A stretch of 64,000 nt of DNA from Primula veris (GCA_963682055.1 OY821741.1:22886711-22950710), one strand, 5' to 3'. Counted from the first letter of the stretch, positions 48,427 to 60,993 are shown. The notes: a model not told the origin generated them from the sequence alone. Numbers and translations: made by a program.

Positions 48427-48906
48427 ATGTCTGGACCTGTGGTGAGATATCATGCTCAGATGAAGGGCTTGGACACTGAGGTATCTCGGGTCCGCCGTCG
48501 GATGGCAAGGCTTGAGAAAGAGTATGGCGTTTTGGCCTTGAGCTTGTTCGGCTCTTTTCCCGAAGAGACGGTGAAGTGGACCGAGATCTCGGCACTGAGT
48601 CGCCAGCTCGATCACTTGTTGTTACAGAGAAACCATCTGGCCAACTCCTGGTATGATGCCGAGGAGATTTGGGACCATTCTCAAGATGAGTTTGACAACT
48701 CTCCTCAAGGCCTTGCCATCATAATGGTAAAGAATGCTCGGCTCGTGGAGCGCGTCAGGGTTCTTACTACGGAAAACAACAGGCTCTCCTCGGAGAATGA
48801 CAATTTGGTCGCCATGAACGATTCCTACCAAGCTCGGTTGAATTGTTCTGCTCGTTTTGCTTTCTCTCGGTCTGGCAGTTCGGTTTTTCCACCCATTGAT
48901 CCTTAG
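48427..48906 (+). CDS. antisense gene s4 of copy B: coiled-coil protein
   Basis: 159 residues. It starts [20 protein letters not shown] and has two helical stretches separated around PEETVKWTEISALSRQLDHL. A leucine-rich heptad segment (RLVERVRVLTTENNRLSSEN) follows, and the end is [14 protein letters not shown]. The frame is intact, whereas element C has a deletion and a stop. No domain is recognised. Confidence 0.75.
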   Translation: MSGPVVRYHAQMKGLDTEVSRVRRRMARLEKEYGVLALSLFGSFPEETVKWTEISALSRQLDHLLLQRNHLANSWYDAEEIWDHSQDEFDNSPQGLAIIMVKNARLVERVRVLTTENNRLSSENDNLVAMNDSYQARLNCSARFAFSRSGSSVFPPIDP

Positions 48907-49049
48907 ATTGGGCTGGTTTTCTTATGTATTTCCCCTTTTGCAATTTGTGTTTTATTCTCTGTATTTGATGAATCAGTTGTATCTTTTCGTATCTCGTGCC
49001 TGTCTTGTGAACCATTGTAACGCTTCGTACTTTGTGCCTTTTGATTCTC

Positions 49050-49057
49050 TATAAATG
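49050..49057 (+). promoter_or_regulatory. TATA box of s5 (B)
   Basis: TATAAATG in the context TATAAATGCTCC, conserved in element C (34279). Confidence 0.55.
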
Positions 49058-49140
49058 CTCCCTATTGCCTGTATCTCATTACCAATTTCTACCTCTCTCT
49101 TGTTTTATAATTTGCTTCTTCTAACTTGCTTTTGCGTGAG

Positions 49141-49503
49141 ATGGCTCCCATCACTAGGTCTGCCTCCAAAAAGAAAACCCTTATGGAAGAGGAGCCTACT
49201 TTTTTGCTACCTCGTCCCCCTGGTTTTGGGGAGGAGGATTTGACTCCTCTTCAACTAAAAGAAATTGAGATGTCATGGCTGAAACATGATCTCATGTGTG
49301 CTCGGACTGAAGTGTGGAGGTTTAAACAATATTGGGACGAGGAGGGCACTGATCGTTTCAAGGCCGAGCAAAAATGCGAGTCTCAGTCTTACGCCTTGAA
49401 ACAGGCTGAGATGGCGATTTCTCGTTTAATTAGGGAGAAGGAGCGTCTGGAGGAACTTTTGGCGAAGAGGGATGTTGCTATGGGGGATAGTTCGAAAAAG
49501 TAG
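49141..49503 (+). CDS. antisense gene s5 of copy B: small coiled-coil protein
   Basis: 120 residues from ATG 49141. An upstream in-frame ATG at 49126 adds five residues, but the GAG-ATGGCTCCC context at 49141 is shared with element C. It begins [12 protein letters not shown], then an acidic Pro-rich segment and a coiled coil ([34 protein letters not shown]). AATAAA lies at about 49573. Function unknown. Confidence 0.72.
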   Translation: MAPITRSASKKKTLMEEEPTFLLPRPPGFGEEDLTPLQLKEIEMSWLKHDLMCARTEVWRFKQYWDEEGTDRFKAEQKCESQSYALKQAEMAISRLIREKERLEELLAKRDVAMGDSSKK

Positions 49504-50241
49504 GATGAGTGTATTTTCTTGTAACATTTTTCTTTTTCTGTTGTATTGTTTGTGTTTCCCCCTTTGTGGATGAATAAAACTTGTCTTGCACTTGATTCTG
49601 TCCTATTTTATTTCTTGTTTGCTTCACTCTTTTATGTTGATATCATTTGATGTCTCTCAGCATACACCGAACAATATGCCTATGCCCGGTTATCCCCCCG
49701 GAGATCGTTGTTAGACTTGATGCTCCCTGCCGTCAAGCTAGAAACGGTCTTCGTCCACCTTGTTCGGTGTGCCCTTTGGGTAAGAATCGGTTGGGAGTCG
49801 AGGAACTTTAATCGGGGGACATTCTCGGTGTGATAATAGTGGTAGCGTATGTGGGAAGCTTTTCGTGGTAGGGTCCACTGGCCGTTTATTTAGGTGTAAT
49901 GATGTGAATTGCCTTGGGTAGTGGGATACGCGCTGTCGTGGCGAAATCTGGAGCATTTATATGTTAAAAATAGCAGCGGTTGTTGACTTTTGTATGGTTG
50001 GAAAAAAGGTAAACCTCTGTTACACGAAAGGACGGTTATTATTTTATTCTTTTTGTGACTCCACTCCTTTCTATTATGCCAAGTAATCCTTTTTTATTTT
50101 TATCACAAAATTTGCTGAAGAAAATATCTCTCTCTCTAAAGCAGATTCTTCCCGCCGAAAAGGAAAAGAGTTCGGCCGCTTGATCTAGGGTTTCGTGGTT
50201 TTGTTAGAAGACTTGCTGCTGTTCTCCCGTGCTTGTTCATA

Positions 50242-52762
50242 ATGATAACCGTAAGTGTTCTTTCTCTGTTGGTAGGGGTTGTAGGTAGTTTTGTCGTTGT
50301 GGTCATAGATGTGTCACTGGGATATGTTTTAGGTTGTCTATATGTGTATGATGATTCTTATGTATCTGGTTAATGTGAGTGCGCGGGGGGGGGGGGGGGG
50401 GGTACGTTATATTGATGTGGTTCTTGTTTGTGTATTTGGTTAGTATATTGATGGAATTGTGAATGATGTTTGGATAGGAAATTCTGACCCAAAGTGTGGC
50501 CCAAGTTGGCACATTCGTGGAAAAGGATTTTAAAGAGCTAGCCGGAATACCTGACAACATACATATCCGGCTTCCTATTTCTGACGAGGAGGTGCTGGGA
50601 TTTGTTCCTGCCGGCGAGGTGGCTGTGCGCTCTTCGACATTTTTTACTGGGGGTCTTCGACTTCCTTTTACAAACTGTGTGGCTTCGTTCTTTGAGGCCG
50701 TCCAGATTGCTCCAGCCCAACTGGCCTTAAATGGTTACCGTACTCTGAACGGTATTCAAAGGTTATCGGAGTTGGCCGGAATACCGATTGAATTGAAGGA
50801 CGTCTTCGGAGTCTACAGTCTGAGCTTTGAGCGTCGCAGCTCGTATCTGAAAACCCAGCGTACCTATTGCCGGCTTGTTATCGGTTTGCCGGATACCAAC
50901 AAAGAGCGCAATCTTGGTATCGTGATAGCTTCTGGTGAATGGGGCTGTCCGGGACACCAGATTCCTGGACCGGCCACCAACGCTCCCCCTATGCCCGACC
51001 TCGGCGCTCCCAATGTGGAGGCTCTGTTAGCTCTTTGGAAATGGTGGGGGCCGGGACCGACGCCGGATCCGGCGACTCGTATTGCTCCGATGCTGCTCGG
51101 GTACCCTATGGGGTCGGTGACCAAGGGGAATCCTACGCCCGAGATTCCCAAAGATCCCGAGGAAGAGTTCTTGAAAGTGGTCCGGGCTCGAAGTGCTCCT
51201 CGGCTCGGGAAGAAGCTCGTTCGGTCTAAGCGTCATGCGTCTGACCCTGTTGGTGGAGTAACGAAGAGGGCCAGGGGAACCGATACATCGGTTACCGAGG
51301 AGGCTGATATCGTTGGCTCGGGCGAGGGGGCGGTTGCTGCCGCCGAAGGGGATACCGCCGAGGATGCCTCTGCGCCGGGCGAGGTATGTGTATATGTATT
51401 ATGATTTTCTTGTCTTTTGGTTATCGGTTTGTTCGCTAGTGCTTTGCTTTATTAGTTATCTTGTTTCAGCTACTGACTTCTCCATTGGTTACCCTCGCTC
51501 TTGCCCGGTCGATGGGTATTGTTGTGTTTCAGGGGTCGGTCGATAGCCTGTTCGGACATATCAACATGCTGGTGGCTATGGGGAAGGAGACGATGACCCT
51601 GCCTGCGGTCTCGCCTGTCCTTGCCGAGGCCGCGTTGGACCTGTCTGGTATCTCGCCCAGCCGTACAGAGGATGTAATCGAACACAGTACCCCTGAGACT
51701 AATGCTCCAGAGAAGGAGGCGGTCGAGGAAGTGGATATGGAAGTCGGCGAAGAGAGTGCCGAGGATGTTGTGACGGGTGTCGAGGATGAGGCTCTCGATG
51801 GATCCGAGAAGGTGTTGGTTGACGGGGTTGCAATGACCCGTTACATTGACCGATGTAGGGGTGAGCTGCTGGAGCAACCGCGAACCTTGAAGATGGGGTA
51901 TACGGCTCTGAAACCCCTTGCGTTCAAGGATGCAGAAAGACTAGCTGCTCAACCTACAATGTCGGTTATAGAGCAGGCCCACGCGGATGCGCTGAGGGTA
52001 TGTGGGGCGCTTATTTCGTAATATATATACCATGATGCTCGTATTTCGTTATATAGGTCTGGTACTTGTATTCTGTTTGGAATCTAATGTGTTGAAGTGC
52101 AGATTTCCTTGAGTACCGTGGCGCTACGGGATCAGCTGGGAGCTCTAGGGGCGGAGAAAGAGAAGCTGGTGGCCGAGAAGAACGCCATAGGCGAGGACAA
52201 CGAGCAGAAGATAAAGGATCTGCTTGCGGCTTTCGAGGTCGAGAAAGAGAAATTGGTCGCCGAGAATAAAACCCTGGGCGAGAATTATGACAAGCTGTCG
52301 GTGGACTTTCTGCACCTAACCGGGGATGTCGATAAATTGAAGGCGGAAAAAGAGAGCATGGTCGTTAAGTACGGCGAACTAGAGGAGGAGAACTTGCTCC
52401 TGGCAGAGGACGTGGAAGCCGAAAGGGCTAAGGTGACTGCCCTGAAAACGGCACACGCGGAGGAGCGAACAAAGTTAGCAATGATGGCCAACTTCTCTGT
52501 ATACTGTGCTCATGTGCGGGCGCTCAATTTCGCGAATGTTCCTTTATCGGATAGGGCGTGGTCGGAGTTGGTGTATCCGTGTCCGCATGGTGCACCGCCG
52601 AAACCCTTAGACTGGGCGAATCTTCGTGAAGAGGAGCTTCCTCGGCTGCCGGGACAGACAATTTTGACAGCGCTGCGTCCTCACTCTATGTCGGCCCCGT
52701 CCATTCCTCGACCGGATGCTACTGTTGTTCCCCCACCAGTATCTCCTCAGGTGGAACCTTGA
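50242..52762 (+). CDS. antisense gene 1 of copy B: Transposase_28-like plus coiled coil, 4 exons
   Basis: Exons 50242-50250 (Met-Ile-Thr), 50478-51383, 51470-51997 and 52103-52762 give 700 residues, exactly the length of copy A with few substitutions. Introns are GT-AG with phase 0. The first intron (about 227 bp) follows a 9-nt coding exon. The Transposase_28-like region is in exon 2, a proline/acidic middle in exons 2-3, and coiled coil in exon 4. There are no stops or frameshifts, unlike pol in the same element. No clear TATA box was seen. Role unknown. Confidence 0.87.
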
Positions 52763-53031
52763 CTATCTTTCTAGCAGTATGTATAGTATATTTTTGTTGT
52801 TTTTGTTTTTTGTTTTTGTTTTTTGTTTTTGTTTGTTTGTTTTTTTTTTTTTTTTGTTTTGTTTTGTTTGGTCTCTTGTGTATCTAGAAACAGATTCTTT
52901 TGGGGAAGTGATAATATAGGTGCTGTGTTTTCTTTCTGTTGGGCTTTCTTGGGTTAATTTCTTTTGATGGTCGTCATATTTTGAAGGATGTGAAAACAAA
53001 ATATTGTCAGGTACCAAATAACCCCCTTGCC

Positions 53032-53604
53032 ATGGTGGTCTGGACCTCGCCTAGTCGTAGTGTAGGTGACGTAATAGAAGATTTTGAAAGATCTAAGGCG
53101 TCCCTTACCGCGAAATTGACTTGTACTTATCAGGAAATCGAGGGTCTGAATATTCATATTTCCAACTTGGCGATTCGGTTACGTGATTTGGGAGAGAAAT
53201 TTAGTAAAAAGACCGCCCATTATACGGCAAATAAGGGTAAAGCGAAGGAACTTCTCGGTGCCCTACGACGTTCTCGTGATGAAGCCCGAGTTCGTGTGAC
53301 GAGCTTGAACTTGGTCCTTGGGGCCGTTTTCGAGGACGCGGACCTGCTGCTATCCTTTGCCAAAGAGTATTGGTCCCGAGCTCGCGCTTTAGAGGTGCTT
53401 GAGCATATAAAAGGAATGAGTGGTGTGTCCCGGGCAGAGCGCATGGTTGATGCGAAGGCCGGGGTAACTGAAACCACTGTCGCCTTGAACCGAATCGAGG
53501 CGGTCATTCGTGAGCGTTTGGGGACGCAAATTAATTCATTGGGAGATATTCATTTTGCCGATGTAGTAGAGACTTCGGCGTCTGTTGAGGGGTTGTCGGA
53601 TTAA
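53032..53604 (+). CDS. antisense gene 2 of copy B: coiled-coil protein
   Basis: 190 residues from ATG 53032 (context CCTTGCCATGG). It is near identical to copy A and has the core [20 protein letters not shown] and the block [21 protein letters not shown] splice-acceptor-like ATTGTCAG ends at 53010, 21 bp before the ATG. AATAAA overlaps the stop. Confidence 0.75.
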   Translation: MVVWTSPSRSVGDVIEDFERSKASLTAKLTCTYQEIEGLNIHISNLAIRLRDLGEKFSKKTAHYTANKGKAKELLGALRRSRDEARVRVTSLNLVLGAVFEDADLLLSFAKEYWSRARALEVLEHIKGMSGVSRAERMVDAKAGVTETTVALNRIEAVIRERLGTQINSLGDIHFADVVETSASVEGLSD

Positions 53605-53640
53605 TAAAGTAGCTTGTTTTGTCGTTTTCTTTGTAGATTG

Positions 53641-53648
53641 TATAAAAA
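53641..53648 (+). promoter_or_regulatory. TATA-like box before gene 3 (B)
   Basis: TATAAAAA after GTAGATTG, the same place as in A and C. Confidence 0.5.
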
Positions 53649-53772
53649 AATTTCTCTTTTTTTTTTTTTTTTTTTTTGTAGCTTCTTTTTCTCTTTTTTT
53701 TTTGTGTATATTCATCTCTTCTCGTTCTTCTCCCCCCCCCCCCCTCTTTTTTTTTTATAGGCACATGCTACT

Positions 53773-54411
53773 ATGTCGCACCAGGCTGGTTCTCCATGCC
53801 TAGTTAACCCGGGGTTAGGACCTACTGGTGCTGCCCGGGACGAGGTCTCATCTGGTGCGGCTAGTGAGGTGCCTGACAGGTGGCCCTACATTGTTTTGAT
53901 GAGCAAAAATGTCAAATTGACCGACCAATGTGCTCGACTGCGGACCAAGCTGAAAACCCAGGCGGCCTCTTTTCGAGAATACATTCGCCGTGCCGAGCAT
54001 ACTGTTGAGGTTCAGGAGCGTCGTTTGGATCGATATTGGCGTGCAAAGGACAAGTACTTCGGCAAATTAAAGTTGCTTGTGACCAAGGCCAACGTGTTGG
54101 TGAAGTATTTCCGTTTGTCCCGTGCCAGATACGATGCTTCCGCAGCTATGATGGAAGCTCGCCGTAACCTCTCCTTTGACGATGATCGCCGTAAAGCGGC
54201 CTCGGATGCTCACGAGTTCACGAAAGAAGCCGAGTTCAACGCGCGGCTTCAGACGCTGACTTGTGTTGGGGCTCATACGACCAATTTTGATGCCCTCATT
54301 TCTGAGGAGCGTTTTGATGGTGATGAGTCTGATGGGTACACAACGACGGATGACGAAGAGATTGAGCTCGGTCAATTACCGTCGTGCTCCTCCTGCAGTA
54401 GCTCTTCTTAA
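53773..54411 (+). CDS. antisense gene 3 of copy B: coiled-coil protein with Ser-rich end
   Basis: 212 residues, intact, with only a few differences from copy A. Basic helical core ([20 protein letters not shown]), acidic tail and CSSCSSSS end. A long pyrimidine tract ending TTTATAG at 53760 stands 12 bp before the ATG. It converges with pol across the hairpin array. Confidence 0.77.
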   Translation: MSHQAGSPCLVNPGLGPTGAARDEVSSGAASEVPDRWPYIVLMSKNVKLTDQCARLRTKLKTQAASFREYIRRAEHTVEVQERRLDRYWRAKDKYFGKLKLLVTKANVLVKYFRLSRARYDASAAMMEARRNLSFDDDRRKAASDAHEFTKEAEFNARLQTLTCVGAHTTNFDALISEERFDGDESDGYTTTDDEEIELGQLPSCSSCSSSS

Positions 54412-54704
54412 ATGGATCTCTTTAGTGTCGATGATCTTCTTGTTGCCTCCGTAATGCGGGCGAGGACTATTTATGTTATTTCTTCGTTCCTGTTTTGTAC
54501 CTTTCCATTGCCGTATTGCTATTTGATTGATTGGATCGATTTTTCCTTGCTGAATCATTTGTTATTTCGTTATTCCTGTTTTGGAGATGCTTCTTGTTGA
54601 TATTTCGTTGTTTAGATTGATTCTCCTTCGTTGTTTTAGCCAATTTGTATTATATCGCCGCCGTAAGGTGGACCTGAATAATTCCTTGCATTGTACCTGC
54701 ATAT

Positions 54705-54891
54705 GAATTTCATAGTATTCCTAGGCGTTCCTTTGAAAACACGCCATGTTGGGAATTTCATAGTATTCCTAGGCACTTCGGCCATGTTGGGAATTTCATA
54801 GTATTCCTAGGCGTTCCTTCGGTAACACGCCATTTACGGAATTTCATAGTATTCCTAGGCACTTCGGCCATGTTGGGAATTTCATAGTATT
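54705..54891. repeat. tandem hairpin array of copy B, 2 dimers
   Basis: Same 48/38-bp alternating units as copy A (4578-5280), but only two dimers plus the terminal partial unit. First and last units match those of A, so the difference is in the number of inner units. Confidence 0.92.
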
Positions 54892-54994
54892 AGTAGACAG
54901 CATGATAATATATTTTATTCATTCAAAAGACGAAAGATAATGCCATTAAGCAAGAAGGGTAAGGTAGCACCTGTACTTGTATTCGGAGGATTGC

Positions 54995-57900
54995 CTATAC
55001 GTAGTACTTCTTTAGGTTAGCCACATTCCAAGAATTCTTTTCCCCTCGGCTGTTGGCGAACAGGACGCTTTTGATTTTGTAAGAGACTGGACTTGTTTGC
55101 TTGACGATTTCGTATGGGCCTTCCCAGGTAGGGCAGGTAGGGCTTAGTTTGCCATGTATTTCGTTGCGGGTATAGACCGTTACTCGTCGCAGCACCAGTT
55201 ATCCTACCATGAATTCTTTGGACCCTTTTACTCTCTTGTCATAGGTTTGCTTCACGCTTTGTTGGTACTTAGCTAGGGTAAGGGCCGCTATCTCTCGTTT
55301 CTCGTCTATCATGTCGAGCTCTTCTCTCATTCTTTGTTCATTGTTTCCCTGCTCGACCAACGTCGTTCGGAGCGTGGGTAGCCCGATCTCTGTCGGTATG
55401 ATGGCCTCAACACCGTATGCTAAGCTAAACGGGGTTTCCTTGGTGCCCGTCTTGGGTGTAGTTCGGCACGACCATAAAACGTTGAGTAGCCGCTCGGGCC
55501 ACCTCCCCTTTGCTTGTTCAAGGGTGGTCTTGATGCCGTCTAATATTGTTCGGTTTGACACTTCGGCTTGCCCGTTTCCTTGTGGGTATATCGGCGTCGA
55601 ATAGAATTTTCGGATACCGAGTTCCTCGTACCACAGCTGTAAATTGGCATCTTTGAACTGGGTTCCGTTGTCGGCGACGATAGCGTACGGTATACCGAAC
55701 CTAGTTATGATGTATTCCCAAATGAATTGTTTGACGTTGCTGGCTTTGATTTCTCGGAGGGGTTTAGCTTCGACCCATTTGGTGAAATAATCCGTCGCGA
55801 CGATCAGATATTCCACACTCCCAGGTGCTCTTGGGAGTTTACCGACCAAATCAATTGCCCATTGAGCGAACGGCCATGGTGCCGACACCGGGGTCATCAT
55901 AGATGAAGGGAGCCGTGGTATCTTGGCGAATCGTTGGCACTTGTCGCAACGTTGGACGTACGCATCGCTTGATATAGGGCCACCAATATCCTTGGGTCAC
56001 TGCCTTGTTTGCAAGGGATCGCCCTTTGATGTGTGCTCCGCAGGATCCTTCGTGGATTTCCTCCAAGACCGGCAGTTGTAGCTCGGTCGGGACGCATAGT
56101 AGGTGGGGTCCCCGGTAACTGGATTTGTATAGTTTGTCGTCCTCGGATAGCCAGAAGCGATGAACTTTTCTTGTAATTTTTAGCGCTTTTATCTTGTCGG
56201 CCGGAAGCGTCTCATTTCGCAGATAATGGGTCATGTCCTCCATCCAACCTTGTTCGTATTGTATTGATGTCACTCGGTCTACCCTTTTAATTATGCTCGG
56301 TGTTGGCAGTAGTTCGACTGTGATCGACCGGGTGTCAGTCATTGTTAATGTCGAGGCTAGGGTGGCCAAGGCGTCGGCGTGTGCATTTTCGGTGCGATTA
56401 ATTCTTATTAACTCGCACTGTTCGAAAGTTGCCATCAAGCTTTGGACTTTCTCTTGGTAAAGGATCATTCTGTCATCTTTGGCTTGGAACTCGCCGATGG
56501 CTTGATTGACGATGAGCATGGAGTCTGAGCTTGCAATTAAGTGGGAGCATCCGAGGGACCGGGCAATGAGCATGCCATTTATCATGGCCTCGTACTCTGC
56601 CTCATTGTTGGTAGCTCGGAAGCCCAATTTTATGCTTTTTTCGATTATTGCTCCCTCTCGAGACTTTAGGACGATCCCCGCTCCAGATCCGTCCTTGGTG
56701 GCTGATCCGTCGACATGTATCTGCCAGTGTGATTGTGGAGAGAGTGCCAAAGGCTCGTTATAGCCTTGGGTGAACTCCGCGACGAAATCGGCCAGGACTT
56801 GTCCCTTTATGGCCTGGCGGGGTGCGAACTCGATATGAAATTGGGATAGCTCGACCCCCCAGGCGGCAACTCGACCGCTAATGTCCGTCCGTCGAAGTGA
56901 CTCTTTGATATGAAATTTCGTGTATACCCGGACCTGATGAGCTATGAAATAGTGTGGCAATTTTCTGGTTGCGATGACCAATGCCAGACACAGCTTTTCC
57001 AAGGGTAGATAACGTGTTTCGGCTTCGACCAGAGTCTTGCTGACGAAGTAGATCAGAAACTGTTCGCGACCTTCTTCTCTTAAGATAACTGCGCTCACAG
57101 CTGTAGTGGAAACTGCTAGGTAGCATGCCAGAACGTCTCCTTTGTTCGGCCTTACCAGTAGCGGCAGTGTCCTCAAGTACTCTTTGAGATTGTTGAATGA
57201 AGCTTCACATTCCGGGTCCCAGACGAATTTTCTATCCTTCTTGAGTGATTCAAAAAATGGCCGTTCCTTATCTGCGGATCGGCTAATGAACCTGCTCAGC
57301 GCGGCCATCATTCCCGTGAGCTCTTGTACCTGTTTCTTATTCTTGGGCGCAGCTAGGTTTCGTAGAGCCGTTATTTGATCGGGATTAGCCTCTATTCCTC
57401 TCCGGCTAACCATATGCCCCAAGAATTTCCCTTTGCTGATGCCAAATGCACACTTGCTCGCATTGAGTTTTAGTTAGTGCTCGCCCAGCATTCGGAAAAC
57501 GTCCCTGATATCTTGAAGGTGGGATGTGGATCTTTCGCTCTTGACGACCATGTCGTCTATGTATACCTCCATCGTCTTCCCTATATGATCTCGACATACC
57601 CTTGTTATCATCCTTTGGTATGTTGCTCCCGCATTGCGTAAGCCGAACGGCATTACCGTATAGCAATAATTTCCCAAAGGAGATATAAACGAAGTCTTCT
57701 CTTGATCTTCGCGGGCGAGGGGAATTTGATGGTATCCTGAATATGCGTCAAGGAAGGTCATCCGTTCTGCCCCCGCAGTTGCGTCCACCAGTTGATCAAT
57801 CCTTGGAAGGGGAAAGTGGTCCCTCGGGCAGGCTTTGTTGAGGTTGGTGAAGTCTATACATACTCTCTCTTTCCCGTTCTTCTTTGGGACGACGACCGGG

Positions 57901-60900
57901 TTGGACAACCATTTTGGATAGTAAACCTCTCTTATGGCTCCAGCCTCCAATAACTTTTGTACTTCAGCGATTATAGCTGCTCTGTGCTGTACAGACACTT
58001 TCCTACTCCTCTGTGCTATCGGCTTGTACTCGGTGTTTACACTTAGGTGGTGGCATGCTGTATTGGGGTCTAGGCCCGGCATATTTTTAGGACTCCAGGC
58101 GAACTTATCAGTGTTGTTGAGAAGGAATGCTTTCAACTCCTCGGATTCCTGTTTTGGAAGGTTGTCGCCGAGGAGGAAGTAATGTTCCTCGTCCATATCT
58201 GGTATATACACCTTCCTGAGTGTCTCTCCTACTTGTTCTTCGACAACCCTTTCGGCTTTGGATATTTGGTTGATCAGCTTCTTGGTGCTGGTGGGTTATT
58301 CCACCATGCTTCGTTGTTTTTGGAGAGTCGCGGTGATGTCCTCGCAGTGTCTTGAATCCTCTTGACATCCTCTGGCTGTCTCGATCTCTCCCCTGTCATT
58401 TGGGTATTTGACCTTTTGGTGATAGGTCGAGGGTATGGCCTTCATGGCATGTAACCAAGGTCGGCCCAATATTGCATTGTGACCGGAGTGGTCATTGACC
58501 ACTAAGAACTCCACGGGAACCGACACGGACCCGGTTGTGACACTGAGGATGATCTTACCCAACGGTTTAGTCGTTTCGGAGATGAATCCGATCAGTGTGA
58601 CGTCAGTAGGCTGTAGATCTTGCAGTTTGAGTTCCACTTTGTCAAAGAGCTCCCTGTACATGATATCACAAGAGGCTCCTTGGTCGACAAGTACCCTGCT
58701 GACCGTGTCTAGGCCAATTTGAACTCGGAGGTTAATGGCGTCTCCATGGGGGTAAATCACCCCTTCTTCGTCAAGATCCGAGAAAGAAATGGGCGGATGT
58801 CTTCGTTGTGTGCAGTGTCGTTTATAGGTCGACGCCTGTGATGCCTTGGCTACTTGGCCAAAATGGGCCAGCTGCCGTTGTCGTGATCGTTCCCCGCCTG
58901 GGCCCTTGGGTCTTGTCATATGAACGACGTTGATTGTTTTGCCTTGCCGGTTGTCGGATCCCTCGATGGCCAATTGTTTGCCTTTATTCCCAGCTCCTTT
59001 GATGAACTTGGCTAGGTATCCTGCATCGCCCCACTGGTTCATTCTCCATCGCAGGTTACGGCAATGCTCAGTGAGATGGCCGTGATCCTCATGATATGCG
59101 CAGAAGAGCTTGGAATCTCTCTGACTGGGGGGAGTGTTGATCGGTTGCGGTCGGGAATACCAACTTTCCCTGCATATATCCTTGAGGATATCTTCAGCAG
59201 ACAGGTTGAAAGTGTATCGCAGCTCGACCGGTCCGAAAGCGTTTCGGTGTTCCCTCTCTTGGGGCCGACCTTGTTGAAACGGCTTGGGTGGCATTGGGTA
59301 GGTGAGCTGGAGCGGTTTATGTTCGTTGGTCGGTGTTGGGTATGCGATCTGGAGCGGTTTGGGCTCTAATGCTCGTGGTCGCTCTACCCTGCTATGGACC
59401 TCGGGCTTTTTGCCCTTTCTGGTCGGTTGGAATGCTTCTCCCTGGTTATTCCTAACTCTTTTGCGACCCACCTGTGCCTCGCGGACCGACTCTCTTCTTG
59501 GTAGAGTTCGGTTGAGGAAACGCAGTTCGTCGTTTTTATCGGTGAGGTGGGTACAATAGGCTAGCAGGGAATCAGTGGTCGGGAAGTTTTTGCCTATGAA
59601 CTTCCTTCTCGCCCAATAGCCATTAGGGATGGAATTGATAAAGTTTTGGATGGCTATATTATTGGCATATCGTGGAATCTGGTTTGCTACGTCGATAAAA
59701 CGTATGCAGTAATCGTTGAGCCTTTCATTTGGCATCATCGCCATTTTAAGAAGGGTTTCGATACTAACCTTCTTTTTCCGATGAGCAGCGTATCGGGTGG
59801 AGTATGCTCTTAGCAATTCTGCCCAGTCTCTAATGGAGCCCCGTGGTAAGTTGTGATACCATGACGAAGCCTCTTGACCCAAGCTGTTTTTGAAAAATTT
59901 GCACATCAGTGCATGGTCATCACTCCACAGTTCCATCTTCGTCTTGTAGTGTCTCAGATGGTCGATAGGACAACTCTTCCCATCATAAAGCCTGAATTCG
60001 GGGATGACGAATCCCATAGGATTGCGGTACCGCGTGATCTGTTCAGCACACGGGGTTTCTTGGCATACGTTCCAAGCCTGTTGGAACGCGTCATCCGTGA
60101 CTTGGTAGGGGGGAGGGTATCCTCCCTGATGTGGTGGTGGGCCATATCCTTCCCCGATCCTGTATTCGGGATATCTACTGTCCTTCGTGTTTGTGTGGAC
60201 ATGTTCCATATGAGTGTTCGGATGGACGATAGTTATTGGGACATTGCCCCCTTGGTGGGGGACTCTTGTATCGGGTCGCCGACCCGCTGCCTCCAGAGCG
60301 GCCCTGTAGGCCGAATCTTCCACTTCATGGCGTGGGTCTTTGTCGGGTTGGATAACTGGCAACACGATGCCGGCCGCTGTCATGACCGTCATGCATGCCG
60401 CCAGCTGAGCTTGTAGCTGGGCGTAGTTCCTTTTATCGGCTAACGGAACAACGTGTTGTACCTCCACCGTGGGTGGTGTAATCATCCTCGGAGGATTAGT
60501 CGGTAGTCGGGGCGACTGTCCGAGTACATGATCCTCGGGCATGCCAAACTGATGAGCTTCGTCCGTTTGTAAACGAGCACCGGAGTTGACCGAGGCTGTA
60601 GGCAAAGGGACTCTTGAGCTCGGCCCTGCTTGGGACCCGGTTAAGCGTCTTCGTGCACGCCTTAATACGGGCACGTCTTGTTCGTCCTCCGAGGACGAAG
60701 GGTGTTCGTCGACAATCTCTTCGATGAAATGTCGGGGTGGTTCGACCGGTTGTTCTTGGTTGACGTAGGAGGTTGTTGGTTGGTTTCCGGATTGGATAGC
60801 TTCATATTTGTCGCGGATGGCGAGTAGATCGTCGAGGTCTTGTTGGCTAATTTGCGTGTTTTGGTTATTGGTTTCTATTATCTCGGAATGGGTTTCCTCT

Positions 60901-60914
60901 ACATTGGTAACCAT
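54995..60914 (-). pseudogene. gag-pol of copy B, several lesions
   Basis: Same domain order as copy A: gag and protease in 60914-58296, RT in 58295-57474, RT end to both RNases H and the integrase finger in 57473 to about 55966, then the integrase core to 54995. Lesions against A: CAA to TAA at 58296-58298; AAA to TAA at 57474-57476 just after the RT catalytic motif; an 8-bp deletion near 55966 in the integrase zinc finger; GAA to TAA at 55199-55201; and a 9-bp in-frame duplication (CAGGTAGGG) at about 55125-55142. Protease (LVDQGASCDIMY), YIDDMVVKS and the archaeal-type RNase H residues are unchanged. The first RNase H lacks its first Asp as in A. Confidence 0.93.
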
Positions 60915-60971
60915 TGTCGCTCGTCTGGCAGAGTATTGGTATTCGAATTCTAAACTAGTTGGGAACTAGAT

Positions 60972-60991
60972 GATTTCCGGAGATGGCGCCA
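60972..60991 (-). promoter_or_regulatory. primer binding site, copy B
   Basis: Minus strand from 60991: TGGCGCCATCTCCGGAAATC. It is the copy A site with two changes and is a weaker match to tRNA-Asp. Confidence 0.6.
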
Positions 60992-60993
60992 TT

